DNA of 64,000 nucleotides from positions 6,315,525 to 6,379,524 of the forward strand of contig NC_037593.1 of assembly GCF_003073045.1 (NCBI RefSeq), in the 5' to 3' direction. The stretch's first letter is position 1, and every line of letters begins with the position of its first letter. Source of the DNA: Pomacea canaliculata. Lineage: Eukaryota; Mollusca; Gastropoda; Architaenioglossa; Ampullariidae. A program made the translations under genes and the position numbers. A model generated the notes under the pieces. It did not search any database, was not told the origin of the DNA, and saw only the letters and a list, made by a program, of their open reading frames with translations. Shown piece after piece: positions 47,700 through 60,103 of the stretch.

Positions 47700-48254
47700 C
47701 GTGTGTTGGTGCGCGCGCGCCGGCGATGTAGGGAAAGTCCGTACTAAATATAGTTTTGACTATAAATTAATGACGTATAGAAATTACGTATTAAGTATGT
47801 GACGTACGTTTGACTGTAAAGATTCTTACGCAGTATATTTGCGTATTAATGTGACGCTTTTTTTGGATTGACGCAACGAAAAGGTGAGCGTGGTGTCACC
47901 CACAGCGCGCGGGGATGCTCAGGTGAAAAAAAAAAAATCCCAGTTGCTCTCACATTCATACAACTGATCGAGTTGCATCCCACAGTCAACACACTAGGAA
48001 TGATACTAGATTAGCACAGCTGCTGCCCCTCTGTTACCCCGCCACCCCGAAAACTGAGTTCCAGAAAACAAAAAGTCTCGTAAGGTCGGAGGTCAGTGGG
48101 ACTGTCATGACCCACGGAGGTATGACATGATGTCGCGTCGTGTGCCACCGGCCTGTTTGTGACATCTCGTTAGCCGTGCTTCCGTCAACAGCAATGGTGG
48201 CTTTCTGCCGGAGGTATTGATTGCGGCGTGGCCTGGACTGCAGGGTGGCGAGTG
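47700..48254. other. CpG-richer unique-looking region
   Basis: Contains a (GC)n patch (GTGCGCGCGCGCCGGCG near 47709) and several TGACGT/ACGTCA-type blocks. No coding evidence. Could be promoter-like sequence for a gene beyond the identified ones. Confidence 0.3.
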
Positions 48255-48590
48255 TACACGGGATGTCAGACGCTGCTGTGTAGCGGGGGTAAGCTAGTTG
48301 TCACACGTTGCTAGGCAACGAGGGGCGACGTGACTGTGTAGCAAGAGTTTGGCTGTCAGACGTTGTGAAGTCAGATTATCACATGTTATTCGCCAGCCAG
48401 AGTATTAATTACCGGATATCGCTATGTAACAAGCAGACGGTTGATGTCATACGAGCCTCACGTTGTCAGACGTAGCGAGCGTAAATCCAACACGTGTACT
48501 ATTGTAATATTTGCTATGTAACGAGTGCAAAGTTGTCCGCTGTATTAGGAGGGTAACGCCGTGACACGCTGTTGTGTAGGGAATATAATA
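48255..48590. repeat. Degenerate tandem array with GTCAGACGTTG / CTATGTAACGAG units
   Basis: Recurring blocks at roughly 50-70 bp spacing: GTCAGACGCTGCTGTGTAGC, GTCACACGTTGCTAGGCAAC, GTCAGACGTTGTGAAG, GCTATGTAACAAGCAGACGG, GTTGTCAGACGTAGCGAG, GCTATGTAACGAGTGCAAAG and GTGACACGCTGTTGTGTAGG. The order of sub-blocks is kept although the spacing varies. Read by eye; no alignment score. Confidence 0.5.
48307..48319. promoter_or_regulatory. Palindromic RFX X-box-like site
   Basis: GTTGCTAGGCAAC is a near-perfect palindrome fitting the RFX X-box pattern (GTTGCY, short spacer, RGCAAC), which typically drives ciliary genes. It lies within the degenerate array, so it may be an accident of the repeat. 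No linked gene is identified. Confidence 0.35.
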
Positions 48591-49376
48591 ATAATCATTC
48601 TCCTGCTCCTCCTCCTCATGCTTGTATAGAACGGAATGGCAGAATCCAGGGTCTCCGCGCTCCGTGAATATGGATATAACTGATAAGGAAGGTGTTACGC
48701 ACACACACATTCACCATGGACAACACAGGACCTCAACAAGCGAGAATAAAACTGTATTTCCTGACCAAGAAACGCGAAAGTCGTTAATGCTGTCTAGAAA
48801 CTTCGAGCAGGCTGATGGGTTGAACTGAGAATTGCAGTGAGCTTAAGTAGCAAGTGTAATAAGGTTGTCAGAGGTTACTATGAAGCCAGTGTGTCGTTGT
48901 CATCGCCGTCATCGTTGCTGTGCAGCGAGTCCTTGGTCGTGAGATTTCAAGGTCAAGGCTGAGAGTGGCCAATTAGCTAATCGAGGTTAGACCCTGGGGG
49001 TCACTTCAGTTCCTTGTTTCTAGGTAATGTTGCACCAAAGGTATCTCTAAACCGTAAAGGTTATAGTAGATGTTGACCCGCAAGTTACCTGATACCTTGT
49101 GGGTTAAAGTGGTTCTGATTGAAACTTGTCCATTAACCTGTCTTTGCTTTGGTGAACAGTTATAACCTCGGAGGCAGCTGTACTTGCACCCCAGCTTCAA
49201 AACTGCTGTCCGTATTGTGTCTCTTTAAAGTAACATCTCTGATTTGAGTTTGCTAGGAATTCTATGAACGCCTTGTATCATCTGTTTTGCTTAAACAAAT
49301 TTTAAGAGACTGTGGAATATTCATATACTCCAGTTTCATTGATCCAATTTTTTTTTTTTTTTTGTGCAATGGGAAG

Positions 49377-49498
49377 CTTCACTGATGAAGCTGAGCATTG
49401 GAAGTCTTCAGAGGCTGATGCCCCATCGATCGTCGAATATTTTTCATGAGAATTTTGCGGGACTGAGAATGGCCAGCAAAATCAAGGCCCTCAAAAAG
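49377..49498 (+). other. Possible coding exon (unassigned)
   Basis: A T17 tract, then GGGAAG|CTTC as acceptor, a 122-nt open segment and a donor AAAAAG|GTAAAG. One frame is open throughout and ends MASKIKALKK, with a good initiation context for that ATG (GAGAATGGCC). No family is recognised and no partner exon is found. It could be the first coding exon of a gene to the right. Confidence 0.25.
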
Positions 49499-50754
49499 GT
49501 AAAGCATTGTCACAGGAGTGGAGTGTCGCATGACACCGGTCTGATAGAGGAACATTCATGTTCAGGTGCAGCAGTGGTGGCTGCTGATAATTTCATTTTA
49601 GACTTGTTACGTACAGTACGCGTGTACGCTTCGTCCCTCCACCAGCCGTTTTTGCTTCCATCTATTAGGCAGTCCACCCACGCGTCCTGCCACTCTCGTT
49701 CAATTCATCAGTTGCTCATACATTTAGTACGTTCTTCCGTTTTTATGAACTACTACTATTGATGATTGGAAAACTTATGGCGCTTACAAAGTGTCATATG
49801 CAAGTATATTTATTGCACCCACCCACCATACATCTTTGGCTAACCTAAAGTATATCTGGAACATCCCAAGCGTGGGATGGAAAGAAAAAATAGCTGTCCA
49901 TGGGGATTATCTTTTCTCAAAGAGGATCATGAAAATTCGATAAGAGCCGAGAGACCTGGATGGAACACAGACGGAGATAACACTGCTATGATTCAAGCAG
50001 CGATCTGGTTGATGACATGGAAACACATGGAGGCCAGTTGGAGGATGGGGATTCAATACATTTTGATTGAAAGATTGCAGGGAACATATATCCATCTGGA
50101 TGGTCCGGTTAGCGCCTGTCACCGATACAGCGAGGATTGGCTGTCCTGGGTGTCGACTTTATCTCGGGTATGCTGTTCTTTCTCTGCATGTGGCATCTGT
50201 TTACAGGGCTGGCTGCCTTGCTGTGATACAGGCTGAGTTGTTAGCTCGGTATAAAACACTAATTCCTCCTCATTCACCCACACACCCACCTATTCGCCAA
50301 GTGAGTAAATCCTTTTGTCCCTCCACTTGTAATAATAATATAACGCATAATAACGCTGATGATGGACGGACGGAGAAGCAACTATAATAAAATAAAACAT
50401 AAAATGCACAAAGAGGAATTAGGGAACAAGCAGTAAAGATGGAGAGTGTCATAAATCCGCAGAAGAAGACGAGCAGACGGACTAGTCAATCGACTATAAT
50501 CCCAACTATCGACAACTACATGTCTGTTCTCTAGTCAGGTGTATTAATAGTGGGAGGAGAAAAGCTTTCAACAGCTGCACTGATGATAAACATCTGTTTA
50601 AAGCTACTCTCTCAGTTTACTGCCCCTCACGGCCTGTTTCAGATTCTTTATTTCTCAGTTTTGTCATTTTATTTGTCGAGAAATGAATTATAGTTTCTTT
50701 GAGTATTGTTGGCAAGTTCGGCCACCCTGACAATAAAGAAATATCACATCGTCA

Positions 50755-50900
50755 TAAAGGAAACTGCAACCTTGACTCTAAAGATTTGCAGCCTTGACAT
50801 CAAAGAGCACAGACATTAACGAAATTACAACCTTGACATTAACGACAATGCAACCTTGACATCAAAGAAACCGCAACCTTGACATTACAGAAAGTACAGG
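50755..50900. repeat. Short tandem array of GCAACCTTGACATY units
   Basis: Six degenerate units of about 25 bp containing CTGCAACCTTGACTC, TTGCAGCCTTGACATC, TTACAACCTTGACATT, ATGCAACCTTGACATC and CCGCAACCTTGACATT. Each unit carries TCAAGG on the opposite strand. Confidence 0.75.
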
Positions 50901-53900
50901 GTACTTGTCACCAGTAAAGATGGCAGACACCCTGTCGACAGTTTGTTTGATCCTGAATATAAAGTACAGCTGGACCTGGGTAAGACTTTTGTCAGCAGTT
51001 ATCTATGTTCACGAATTTTCCTCAGCCTTTCTCCATTCGTCTTCAGTAAACTTGCTTTTTGTTGCACCATGCTGACATTTCCGCACATTGATGCTTGATA
51101 AATTGTGAGTGGTATAGGCAAAGGCGGTTCATCCCACACACGGGACGCTGGTGACATCCGTAAGTCAGTCGCGGCACGAACCCCGGTACACAGCCACACC
51201 CGATGATTTCCACAATGCCGTGAGGTGGAGCCAGTCATAGAAATCATTTATTTTTCTTTTTATTTTTCTGGTAAACCTTGGCTTATGTGGCGTCTGATGA
51301 TTTGTTCGCCCAATAAAATGGCGAGCGATTTTTTTTCTCCTGTCCCAGGACCCTCAGAAATTGAAAACTAATCAACTACGGTATTACATTGAGAAAGTAA
51401 ACACAGTTTCACACCTGCAAGCTTGTTTGTAGCTACAGTTACTAAGTTCCATCCCTTGCTTTGACATGCAGTCATCACCTAGGGGGCGTTGTTTGATGTA
51501 CAAATGAGTATAATGCCAGATACTTTGTACTGTTGTCGTCTCAAGAAGAAAAAAGTGTAATCATGCTCTATAGTGAAACTTTCGAACCCCACTCCAATGA
51601 ATATCTACCTGTGCTACTCAGGTTGAACAGACAGCGGTAGCAACACTGGTGTCAGTTCATGAGATTGGTGTTTTATTGTGTTTCTGTGACATATGTACAT
51701 TCATTGGTAAATTTATTTGTACACTCGTTTTAATTCATTTATTGAGAACAATGCGTTAAAGGCCAACCCAAAACAAATATGAAATTAAGTTCAAAGTTGC
51801 TGACAGGCTAGTAGATCACACCCATATTATAATTGTGTCAGTAATGATCTTTGGATAATTGTTTGGGAAGGAATACAGGGATCGACCTAACTTCTAACTT
51901 TTGTCGCCAGTGGAAGGTTTAGTTAATTACTTTGAGGCCATGGTAACAAATTGCTATTACAGGGAGTCTACTCTTGTGATGTTGCAAGAAATAAGGTGTT
52001 GACACATTTTAGTCTTTGCGATGATGACTAAGCAAACTGTGCAAGATGTTAGCTCTTAAGAACTGCGCTGCCTCTATGTACATAGCCCTCGGCACTTGTG
52101 AAGTTCAAAGCTTGCTTGTTCAAGTTGTTGCATCATTTATATAGTCGGTCTCGCAGAATGATTCAGCTAATCAGATTATAACCAGATTTTTCCTGTAGGT
52201 GGAGAAAGGATGGAAGGAGAGGAGGAGGAGGAGGAGGAGGAGGATTAATGTTTTACCCCGAGCCCTCAACTAAAGGTATCCAGCCCTTTAAACAGATATC
52301 ACACGCAGGGTCGGAGGACAAGGATGCTTGTAGAGAGAAGCTCGAGCTGTTCTGTGGTGTGTTAATTTGTGTTCATAGGCAGAAGGGCGGGAGAAGAGGT
52401 TGGCTCTTGCAATGTTTATTTGTACAGGCAATATGACAGTTAATATTCTGCAAGTCTCAAGCAGTTCGTTTGCATTCAATGTCCATTCGTTATTGCGTGT
52501 CGAGAACACCAACACCCAGAAACTAAACATCTTGCGTGTATCTCCCCAATACAGCAGTCGGGCTCCATCTGTTTGTTGCTAGGCTACAGCAACTCTCACA
52601 TCATCTTCTTTAATATCGTAATCTGCTCGACTCTATTCTTATTCCGCGGCCCCTCCTTTCCCTTGTTGCAAATTATCTCTTGCATCGACGTCACGGACGT
52701 CAGATTATTAAAAGAAAAAAAAAAAGAAAGAGAGATGAAAACCTGATTGAGCTCGCCAGAGCTCGACAGAGCAAGCAGATCGTCTGCCTGAATTATGAGA
52801 CCTATATATTTGCTGGCAGAGGGAAATTGCGAGTGAACTCTGTGACCTCTCGTCGGGTTAGCTCCCCTCGGCTGTGAGCGCAGATGGCGGTGTTCGCTCG
52901 TACTACGTGTTTACGTCTGCACATGTGAGCAGTTGACAGTCGGTGATTTACTCACAAGTCTAATTGATTAGGTTAAAGACAACAAACACAAGTCTGCGAT
53001 GCCAAGCTGTCTCTCCGTCTCAATGTTTTTGCCTGTTTGTAATCTCCGAGCACGCAGTGTGTTTGCATATGTAATGATGTTAAGTATATAATCGATACAA
53101 AAGCGTTGACATCGTTCCTGAAGGCTAATTATTCCTCATTAGCTCAAAACACGTGTTTCTCAAACAAGATAGAATCGAGGTCAGTCATCTAGCTACACAA
53201 TATTTTATTCTGAAAGGACAGTCATACCTTGATGCTGTTATTTTAGGTTTTCACTTGTCGGACATACTTCATCGAATTTTTTTTTTAGTTTCATGGTTAT
53301 TTCAGTTTTCTTTCTTGTTGGATTGGATTTTCCATCAGTGAACTCAAAACCTAAAAATAAAACCGTTTATAGCAGCAGGTAAATGATTTTGTTTGGTTCA
53401 TACCAAAAATATGCGAATACAGCATCAAAGACTTGTTTTCCTAAGAAGATGCTAGAGTTCTGCTGATCCCAGGAGAAAATCGGTCGATGAGTTCTAAAAA
53501 CGAGCAAGTTCGCGTCAGCCATAATGAAAAGGCATACACATTACTTCGTTCTCGATTCGTCGGTGTAATTCTCCCCCGATAATTGCAAGGTTCGTCCCAT
53601 TGTAGGCTGGTTACCCGGGCCAGCCGCTCTCGCTGGCACATTTCCTTTCATCCACCATCGATCTTTGCACCTCAGCCTGAAGACAGCAGACACGAGCGGT
53701 CCTGTCTAACCTGTAGATGCGCCACAACAGTAAGCAATCTTCTTTCCTCTATACATCGCAGCTGACAGGAAAGAACGAAGACGGACAACTGAAAATTTAC
53801 ATAAATTCTATAGCTAGTAACCAAGAAGCCTCCACAGCACATTAACTCTTTTTTTTTATTTTTTATGTTTAGCCAATATTTATTTGTAGATTTAGTCATA

Positions 53901-55463
53901 ACCACGTGACAACTAAGACTTGAAAGATTCGTAACACGTAAATGTAAAACACTTTAATTGATTCTCTTATTGGATTTTTGGAAAAATTTTGTCTTATCAG
54001 TAATTTAGATGAAGACATATTTTTTATTTATTAAAGGCCCTTGATAATAAAATCATAATAAAAATTCAAAATGCTTATCTAAAGTCTACTATAAAATTCT
54101 ACAATTTAATATAAAATATTTTAATATAATACATGTATATAATTTATTATTTTTGGAATTCTAGAATTTCTCATCATCATATAAGATTTTTTTATACTTC
54201 TGCCTTTCTTGTTCTTACTTTTTTTTCTGAAGGATATGGGCTTGTCATGCAGCGACAATCGTTAGTTCGATCTTATGTTGGTGTAAACATCGCGTAAATG
54301 TCAGTAAACACAACACAGCAAGAAAGAGCCGAGAGCAGATTTCTCGGAAGTCGAGTACCCCTACCCGGTATGCGAAACATACAAAAGTTATATATCCCTC
54401 AGCGCTCATCTACAAACATATTTGAATTCTTTATACGTGTCAGCTTATTTTAAGAGCTGCATATTACGTATAGCTCTCTCTCTCTCTGTGCGTGGGTGCG
54501 TGCGCAAGCGCGCGTGCCTGTCTAGATGTGCTTAGCTCGAGCTCAAGTATTTTTGTGGGCTTGTTTCACGCAAAACGTGACTGTGAATGTTGCCGCGAGG
54601 TTGCCTGTTCGCCTGTAATCAAGATAATTGCACAAATGATACAGCCTTTGCACGACATTCTCCATCAAATGCCAGGAAGCGAGGAGCCATGACCACATGT
54701 TGACTGCACCGAGGTTCAAAGGGACTGCTGCCTGCATCATCAGCGAGAACAGGAGCAAGGAGTGCCTTCTATGGCCACAATAAAGTAGCACTAACAGAAC
54801 CCTCGCTTGCTGTCTAGAGATTGAACTGGGTGCAGACATTTCCACACTTCTTTAATGTCATGTGCTCGAGGACAGACTTTTTTGGTTTCAAAGACATTCA
54901 ATAATGAAACTTTGGTAAATGATTTTATTTCAGTCGACACAAATATGCAAAGTAACAAACTTAATTCTATACACATTGGGTGAAGTGCTAGGTTTAATTT
55001 TATTTATTTCCGTGCTACGAAGATGAACTTGTAATCTAAGGAACATGTAGTGGGACTCCTAGAATTCTTTTTAATGCAAAAATGTGAAATGTTACGCCCA
55101 TATTTCTGATACATACGACATCATAAGAAAAATTCTGACAAACAAATTTTAAGAAAACATCAGGGAATGGTTCATCCAATAGACCACAACGCCCGAAGGA
55201 TTCTAATTAAACTTTTTTTGACACGACTAGCCATGCCACTTAGACATGAGAGGACAGACGAGTGGGGATTAGATACCGAAATATTTATATATAGTTACTA
55301 TATATAAGAGAGAGAGAGTAGGAGCATGTGTCGCCAAATCGCACCAAACGGAGAACATTCATTTTTTTCCCACACTGCGTGAATAATGATGAAATCAAAG
55401 TGGTCGTCAGTGCGAGTGGTCTTAGTCGCATGTCGTAAGTCTAAAACTACCTTACTTGATTGG
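50901..55463. other. No supported gene
   Basis: Only short ORFs without recognisable domains. Simple repeats: (GGA)n at 52219-52244 and a CT/GCGTG patch near 54476-54515. An AT-rich block at 53930-54220 holds nothing identifiable. Confidence 0.45.
52219..52244. repeat. (GGA)n microsatellite
   Basis: GGAGGAGGA run of about 26 bp. Confidence 0.85.
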
Positions 55464-55482
55464 AACAACAACAACAACAACA

Positions 55483-55526
<44 letters not shown>
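55464..55526. repeat. (CAA)n microsatellite, first tract
   Basis: About 60 bp of CAA repeats with one AAAA interruption. Long Val/Cys-rich antisense frames over it are artefacts. Confidence 0.9.
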
Positions 55527-55867
55527 GTGAATGAAGTCAAGTGATGCTCGCTTAGCAAAATATTGCGCTTCAGAAATAAAATAAATAGTCCCTTCTCTCC
55601 CATCAACCTTCGCAAAACACAAACTCGTGGATTTGTGCGATTGAAAGCCAGGTTGGGGAACCCTCCGCATACTGAATTCTGGAAACAAAGCCAAACAAAT
55701 CAATCTTAATTCACACAGTCGCCTCGGGTGCTGGGAGATGAATCCTTTGGAAACACGGCGGAAATGTGCCAGCAGCAAGGCAGGCCGCTAAACAACCGCC
55801 TGTCTCTGCAATATAATAGTCCCCCGCGCTTAACTAATTAATAAACTGGGGTACTCCAGCCGTCTGG

Positions 55868-55884
55868 TCAACAACAACAACAAC

Positions 55885-55929
<45 letters not shown>
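55868..55929. repeat. (CAA)n microsatellite, second tract
   Basis: About 60 bp of CAA repeats with one AAAC interruption, same orientation as the first tract 400 bp upstream. It ends 39 nt before the small secreted-type ORF. Confidence 0.9.
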
Positions 55930-55968
55930 GCAAACGGGAGCCACAACAAATACTTTGTAACAGAATAT

Positions 55969-56160
55969 ATGTCCGCACTGGTGCAGTGGGCGTTTGCTGC
56001 GATAGTTCTGGTTCTGGCGTTTGGTTTGGCATCGACCTGTGTCAGTGAACTTCATAACGGTGCAACGTCATCACGACGCCGCTGCTGCCGTCGCAGCGGT
56101 AACTGTCGTCTGCTAGAAGACGAAGTCGCAGCGCCGGTGACAGTGGTAGCGCCGGACTGA
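55969..56160 (+). CDS. Small ORF with signal-peptide-like N-terminus (unproven)
   Basis: 63 codons. Residues 1 to about 27 are strongly hydrophobic after a short N-terminus (WAFAAIVLVLAFGLAS), as in a signal peptide. An Arg-rich stretch with a CC pair and a third Cys follows (RRRCCRRSGNC), preceded by a dibasic-type site (SSRRR), and the rest is acidic/hydrophobic. Such a layout is typical of small secreted peptides or hormone precursors, but length alone allows chance. No family recognised; the odd number of mature cysteines argues against a simple disulfide-rich peptide. It may instead be the first coding exon or an upstream ORF of the leader ending near 56663. Confidence 0.3.
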   Translation: MSALVQWAFAAIVLVLAFGLASTCVSELHNGATSSRRRCCRRSGNCRLLEDEVAAPVTVVAPD

Positions 56161-56668
56161 ACGAGGGCTGTCGCCGAGCCTTGTCGCTGTTGTACTCCGA
56201 CTACCAGCGTTGTTGCTACTTCCGTCAACACTCGGACTCACAGTCGACAGACGGTTTCCTGTCTCGCCAACAAAACGATGTGCTGACGGAACACGGCAAC
56301 CCCCAAACCAAGTCAGCAACACCAAGTTTCTTGAATTAAAAGACTTGGAATTAGTCTGCTGTTCGCTGGTTGTTAACCAACATCCGCACGAGGTACCTTA
56401 TGCTGGGCTGCAATCTGCGACGTGCAGTTGAACTGTTTACGACATTGACATAACGAACTACGGTAAAGGAGGGAAAGCAGACGAGCAGTGCTGTGGCAGT
56501 TTCGCTGATGGACGAGCCTGATGAGGGGAACTGACAGAGCAGACAAACCGTCGAAACAACTAAATCAGTGAAGCATAATGGAACCTCCTCGCTTGCATCG
56601 GATGCACGCTTGAGTGACCGCCTTCAGCTCCAAAAATTTAAACTACGGAATCAGCAATGCTGAGTAAG
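56161..56668 (+). other. Possible leader exon ending at a consensus donor
   Basis: CpG-richer sequence continuing from the small ORF, with several short ORFs, ending at CTGA|GTAAGG (56664) or TAAG|GTGGGT (56669). It could be the 5' exon of a plus-strand gene lying mostly beyond this window. Low support. Confidence 0.3.
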
Positions 56669-57588
56669 GTGGGTGATGTACGTTGATCGTTGCTGATTAA
56701 CAAGTTTAACTTTTTATATATTTTCTGTATTAATTACGCTTCTGTCACTATTACTTGTGTGTGTGTGGTTTATCACACACATCGTAGATACTTCTGTAGT
56801 TTAGTTCTCGCAGCCATCCGCCCTAAATAGAAATGTTGGGTGAAAAGCGAGGATGTCGACATCAGGAGTGTATATGATCTACAAAGTAGCGATAATTTCT
56901 CGGAAAATCCGTTCTGGTACAAAGTGTGGCGACAGGAGGGGTTGGCGAGATAACGAGTTGAGACTGCACATGTACAGCTACATCACACTCTTCTACAAAC
57001 ACTAGCACCTTCACTGAGTCTTGTGTCTGTTTCCTGAAATTTTCAGGGAAATTCTCGTCCAAAAATTTAAAGTCTACTGAGGTGATTGTTTTGTGTAAGA
57101 TGATATTTTCTCTCCGTTCTCAACACACACGCCGAAAAATACATACTGTTAATAATATTGCCATGCAAAGAAAGGGGTTTAACTCGTGACGTCACCTTTG
57201 TGCACCGAAACTCCTAATTAACATTTAATTAGTTGTAACATTAGCTGTAACCTTGACAACGTAAGCGAATCCACGATCAGGATTTTCAGGATGTCTATGC
57301 TTCTAACCTTTCCTGTACACTGTGGTGTTTGAACTCATGTATCTCGAGAACGGAAGAGGGCTAAAACAGTATCTTGCACCGAGCTTTACCCATTCACTAG
57401 GAAAAAAAATCTGCATCCCACTAGACTTTGAACTCATTGTTTCCTAAGGTTGAAGGTTGCATGAATGTTCAGATACCTTTTCCCACACATAAATCGTGCT
57501 CAAGCTTTGAAATTTAAGGACACTCGTATTTATGAAAATGAGTTGCAAACACTCGTGCATCCCGGCTCTGGCCATTGATGCTAGCAGT
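56669..57588. other. No feature identified
   Basis: Unique-looking, AT-moderate sequence with only short ORFs lacking homology. Confidence 0.4.
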
Positions 57589-57728
57589 CAGGCCAGTCTT
57601 AGCCCAATGTGCAAAGGGCCCTCACGCCACGATCAACGGTGTTGGGATCTAAAGTCACATATCAATCAAAGCGCGCCCCTTGAGCGGGCCTAGGCAGATG
57701 CTCGTCCGCCTGCCTAAGCACGGCCCTG
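57589..57728. mobile_element. 140-bp hAT-type MITE with perfect 8-bp target duplication
   Basis: Ends are CAGGCCAGTCTTAG and CTAAGCACGGCCCTG, imperfect inverted repeats of about 15 bp. It is flanked on both sides by the identical 8-mer CTAGCAGT (57581-57588 and 57729-57736). The 8-bp duplication and CAGG termini indicate the hAT superfamily. It is too short to encode transposase. Confidence 0.85.
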
Positions 57729-57736
57729 CTAGCAGT

Positions 57737-60103
57737 ACTTGTAACGATGCTCATTATCTCGTGTGGAAAGAAAGCCGGATTGGGGAGGTTGGGGTGGTAG
57801 GAGTGGTGGTGCACTCGGCATTATCTCCCCTTAACAGATAAATCTCTCAATTATCTATGCAACGTGCAGGAAATAGCCTTTCCTGTACATTGTTCATTTT
57901 TTTTTCATTCAGGTCAGTGAACAGCAGGTTTTGCCATAAAATTCCAAATGACATGAAAATAGATTGTACATTAGAAAAACCCTGACCGATGTAACAAGAA
58001 GTCTTATTTAGAGTAGGGATGGGGAACGTCTGGCCCTCGAGCCGTATATGGCCCTCAAAATCAGTTAATCTGGCAACCACAAATTAAAAAAAATATATAT
58101 AAGCTTTTTTGAAAACAACATAAATGTATATTAAATAAATCATATTATAATGTAAATGTTGGTTGACAAGCAAGGAACATCCATTATGGGATAGACAGGA
58201 CACATACGAGTCCAGCACATGACGGGAGCGACACGTATACTTCTCGGGTCGTTGCCTGCGGCCTGTGTGGACAATCTACAATCTAGGAGAATTATGCATT
58301 CATGTGACCTTCACCTCAAGCCGAGGATAGACCACTTCCAATGATACTTGTAGTGCTCTTATAGTGTCGGCTCATAACAAACAATATAATAATCAATATT
58401 GCTGTGTGCTTTAGTTCAAGTTTACGAATATCCAGCATTATCCTTTCATGGATTTCCAAGGGATGAACAAATGGAAAAATCTTTGGCTGCTAAAAATTCT
58501 GAAAACCCGTTTGAGTTTATGAGTTTATTTTTGTATGTGCGAGCATGTCTGCGTGTAGCATGTGTGTAGAGACTTCATGAACTCGTCCATCAGGAGGAGG
58601 TATGTGTGTGCTAAATAGTCGTTATTATTATTAATATACAATGCACAATCACAAACCAAAAATTGTACGCTAGGAACAAAAGGTTTTGTTACTAGATACT
58701 GTCTCCTGTAGGATCTTTCTAATTATAAACACATATTTTACAGACTACAAACTGTTGTATTATATGCTTTTCATAGGAGCAGAGCATGATTTAGGGTGAT
58801 TTATTTGCATACACAACTGGTAAAAAAAAGTGTAAAAAACTGGAGGTGGGTAACTGAACCGTTTAGTACACCGCGTGTCAGTAACTTGAAGATGCTGTCA
58901 GTTTGCAGAAGCGGTTGTCAACGCCTGTCCTTACTAAGGAATGGCATGAGACCACTCTGCCGTGGAGAACAGGGGCTCTTCTTGGCGACGCTCGTTGTGC
59001 TCGGACTTAAAAAAAAGTTCTTTACAGGGGCAGCTTATGTCGCATTGTCACGTGATACAAGAAGTCCCAGCCTTCACAGAGGTAAGTAGTATGTCTCTTG
59101 TAGTTCGCTCATATGCAGTTGCCAATATTTTGGCACGTTATTCTGGGAATTGGTTATATAAGAGCACCCATTTTTTGTAAAACGAAACTACAAAAAATTA
59201 GGGTTTTTGTGGGGAGCGGGGAAGGAATTGAGTATAACCTCACGAATTCAATCGGATTTGACGAAATAGAAAATGTAGCTTATTTCAGCCCGTCTCTTCT
59301 TAATCACTTTCTTTGTCCCGCTTAAAATCATAATTTTAAATAACAAATGACATCAAAATTTATTTTATATTTGAGGATTTCAGAAACGAAAGTGTTTATA
59401 AAAGTATTTCAGCGAAATGTGGAGCGCTTTTTACACGTTTTCTGATTCAAGCGTTTATATTAAACACATTTCTACAGCCCGCTGTCGAAATTCTTAAAAA
59501 CAAAACAAATGTATATCGTGGGGACATTTTGGGGACCGAGCAATAATAGATAATTGTTTGTTTTTACGACCTCTTGACAAAACATGTGACGACAAGGTTT
59601 ATGATATAAACGTACTATGCGACAAATTCAAAAGAAAACGTTTTTTTCTAAAGGAACTTTTACTACTTGTGGAGAAACTGTGGGCTGGCTGAAAAAAAAC
59701 TCGTCTTGTTTAAATGTAAAAGTCTACATTGTGCATGCAGTTGTGAAAAAAAAATCCTGAGTATTTACTTTACCAACACTCACTAACTACAACACTGGCA
59801 AACCCCATCTAGGCATAGTTGGGAACAATACTCAAGACGGGACCTCTAGATTATCTGCCCCCTTTTTCATTGCCTGCAATGCTTGCCGTTTATTGCTAAT
59901 TCCTGAAGTAAACAAGTCCAAGTATCAGTGGCTAGTGGCTTGTTCTTCTGTGTCAAGCCGTACATCCGTGACCTCTAACTTCTGGCGGTCACGTGCCTTG
60001 ATAGTAAGTGACCTTCAGTTGGGGCATCCGGTTCGTGCGAAATGCCGCGGTCTGCCGACGGGTCGGTGGCCATGGCGACAGGCGAGCGAGTAGAAAGCCA
60101 TTA
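57737..60103. other. No supported gene
   Basis: Only short ORFs without recognisable domains. A hAT-like terminal fragment is listed separately at 58012-58078. The segment 59900-60100 is GC-richer (CCGCGGTCTGCCGACGG) but shows no coding signal. Confidence 0.4.
58012..58078. repeat. Possible hAT-like terminal fragment
   Basis: AGGGATGGGGAACGTCTGGC followed by CCTCGAGCCGTATATGGCCC resembles the ends of hAT/Charlie-type elements (GGCCC/GGGCC-rich termini). No second terminus or target duplication found. Confidence 0.35.

Noticed and set aside
55298..56055. Minus-strand ORFs with poly-Val, poly-Cys or poly-Leu runs
   Set aside because: Produced by reading (CAA)n microsatellites as (TTG)n; no coding evidence.
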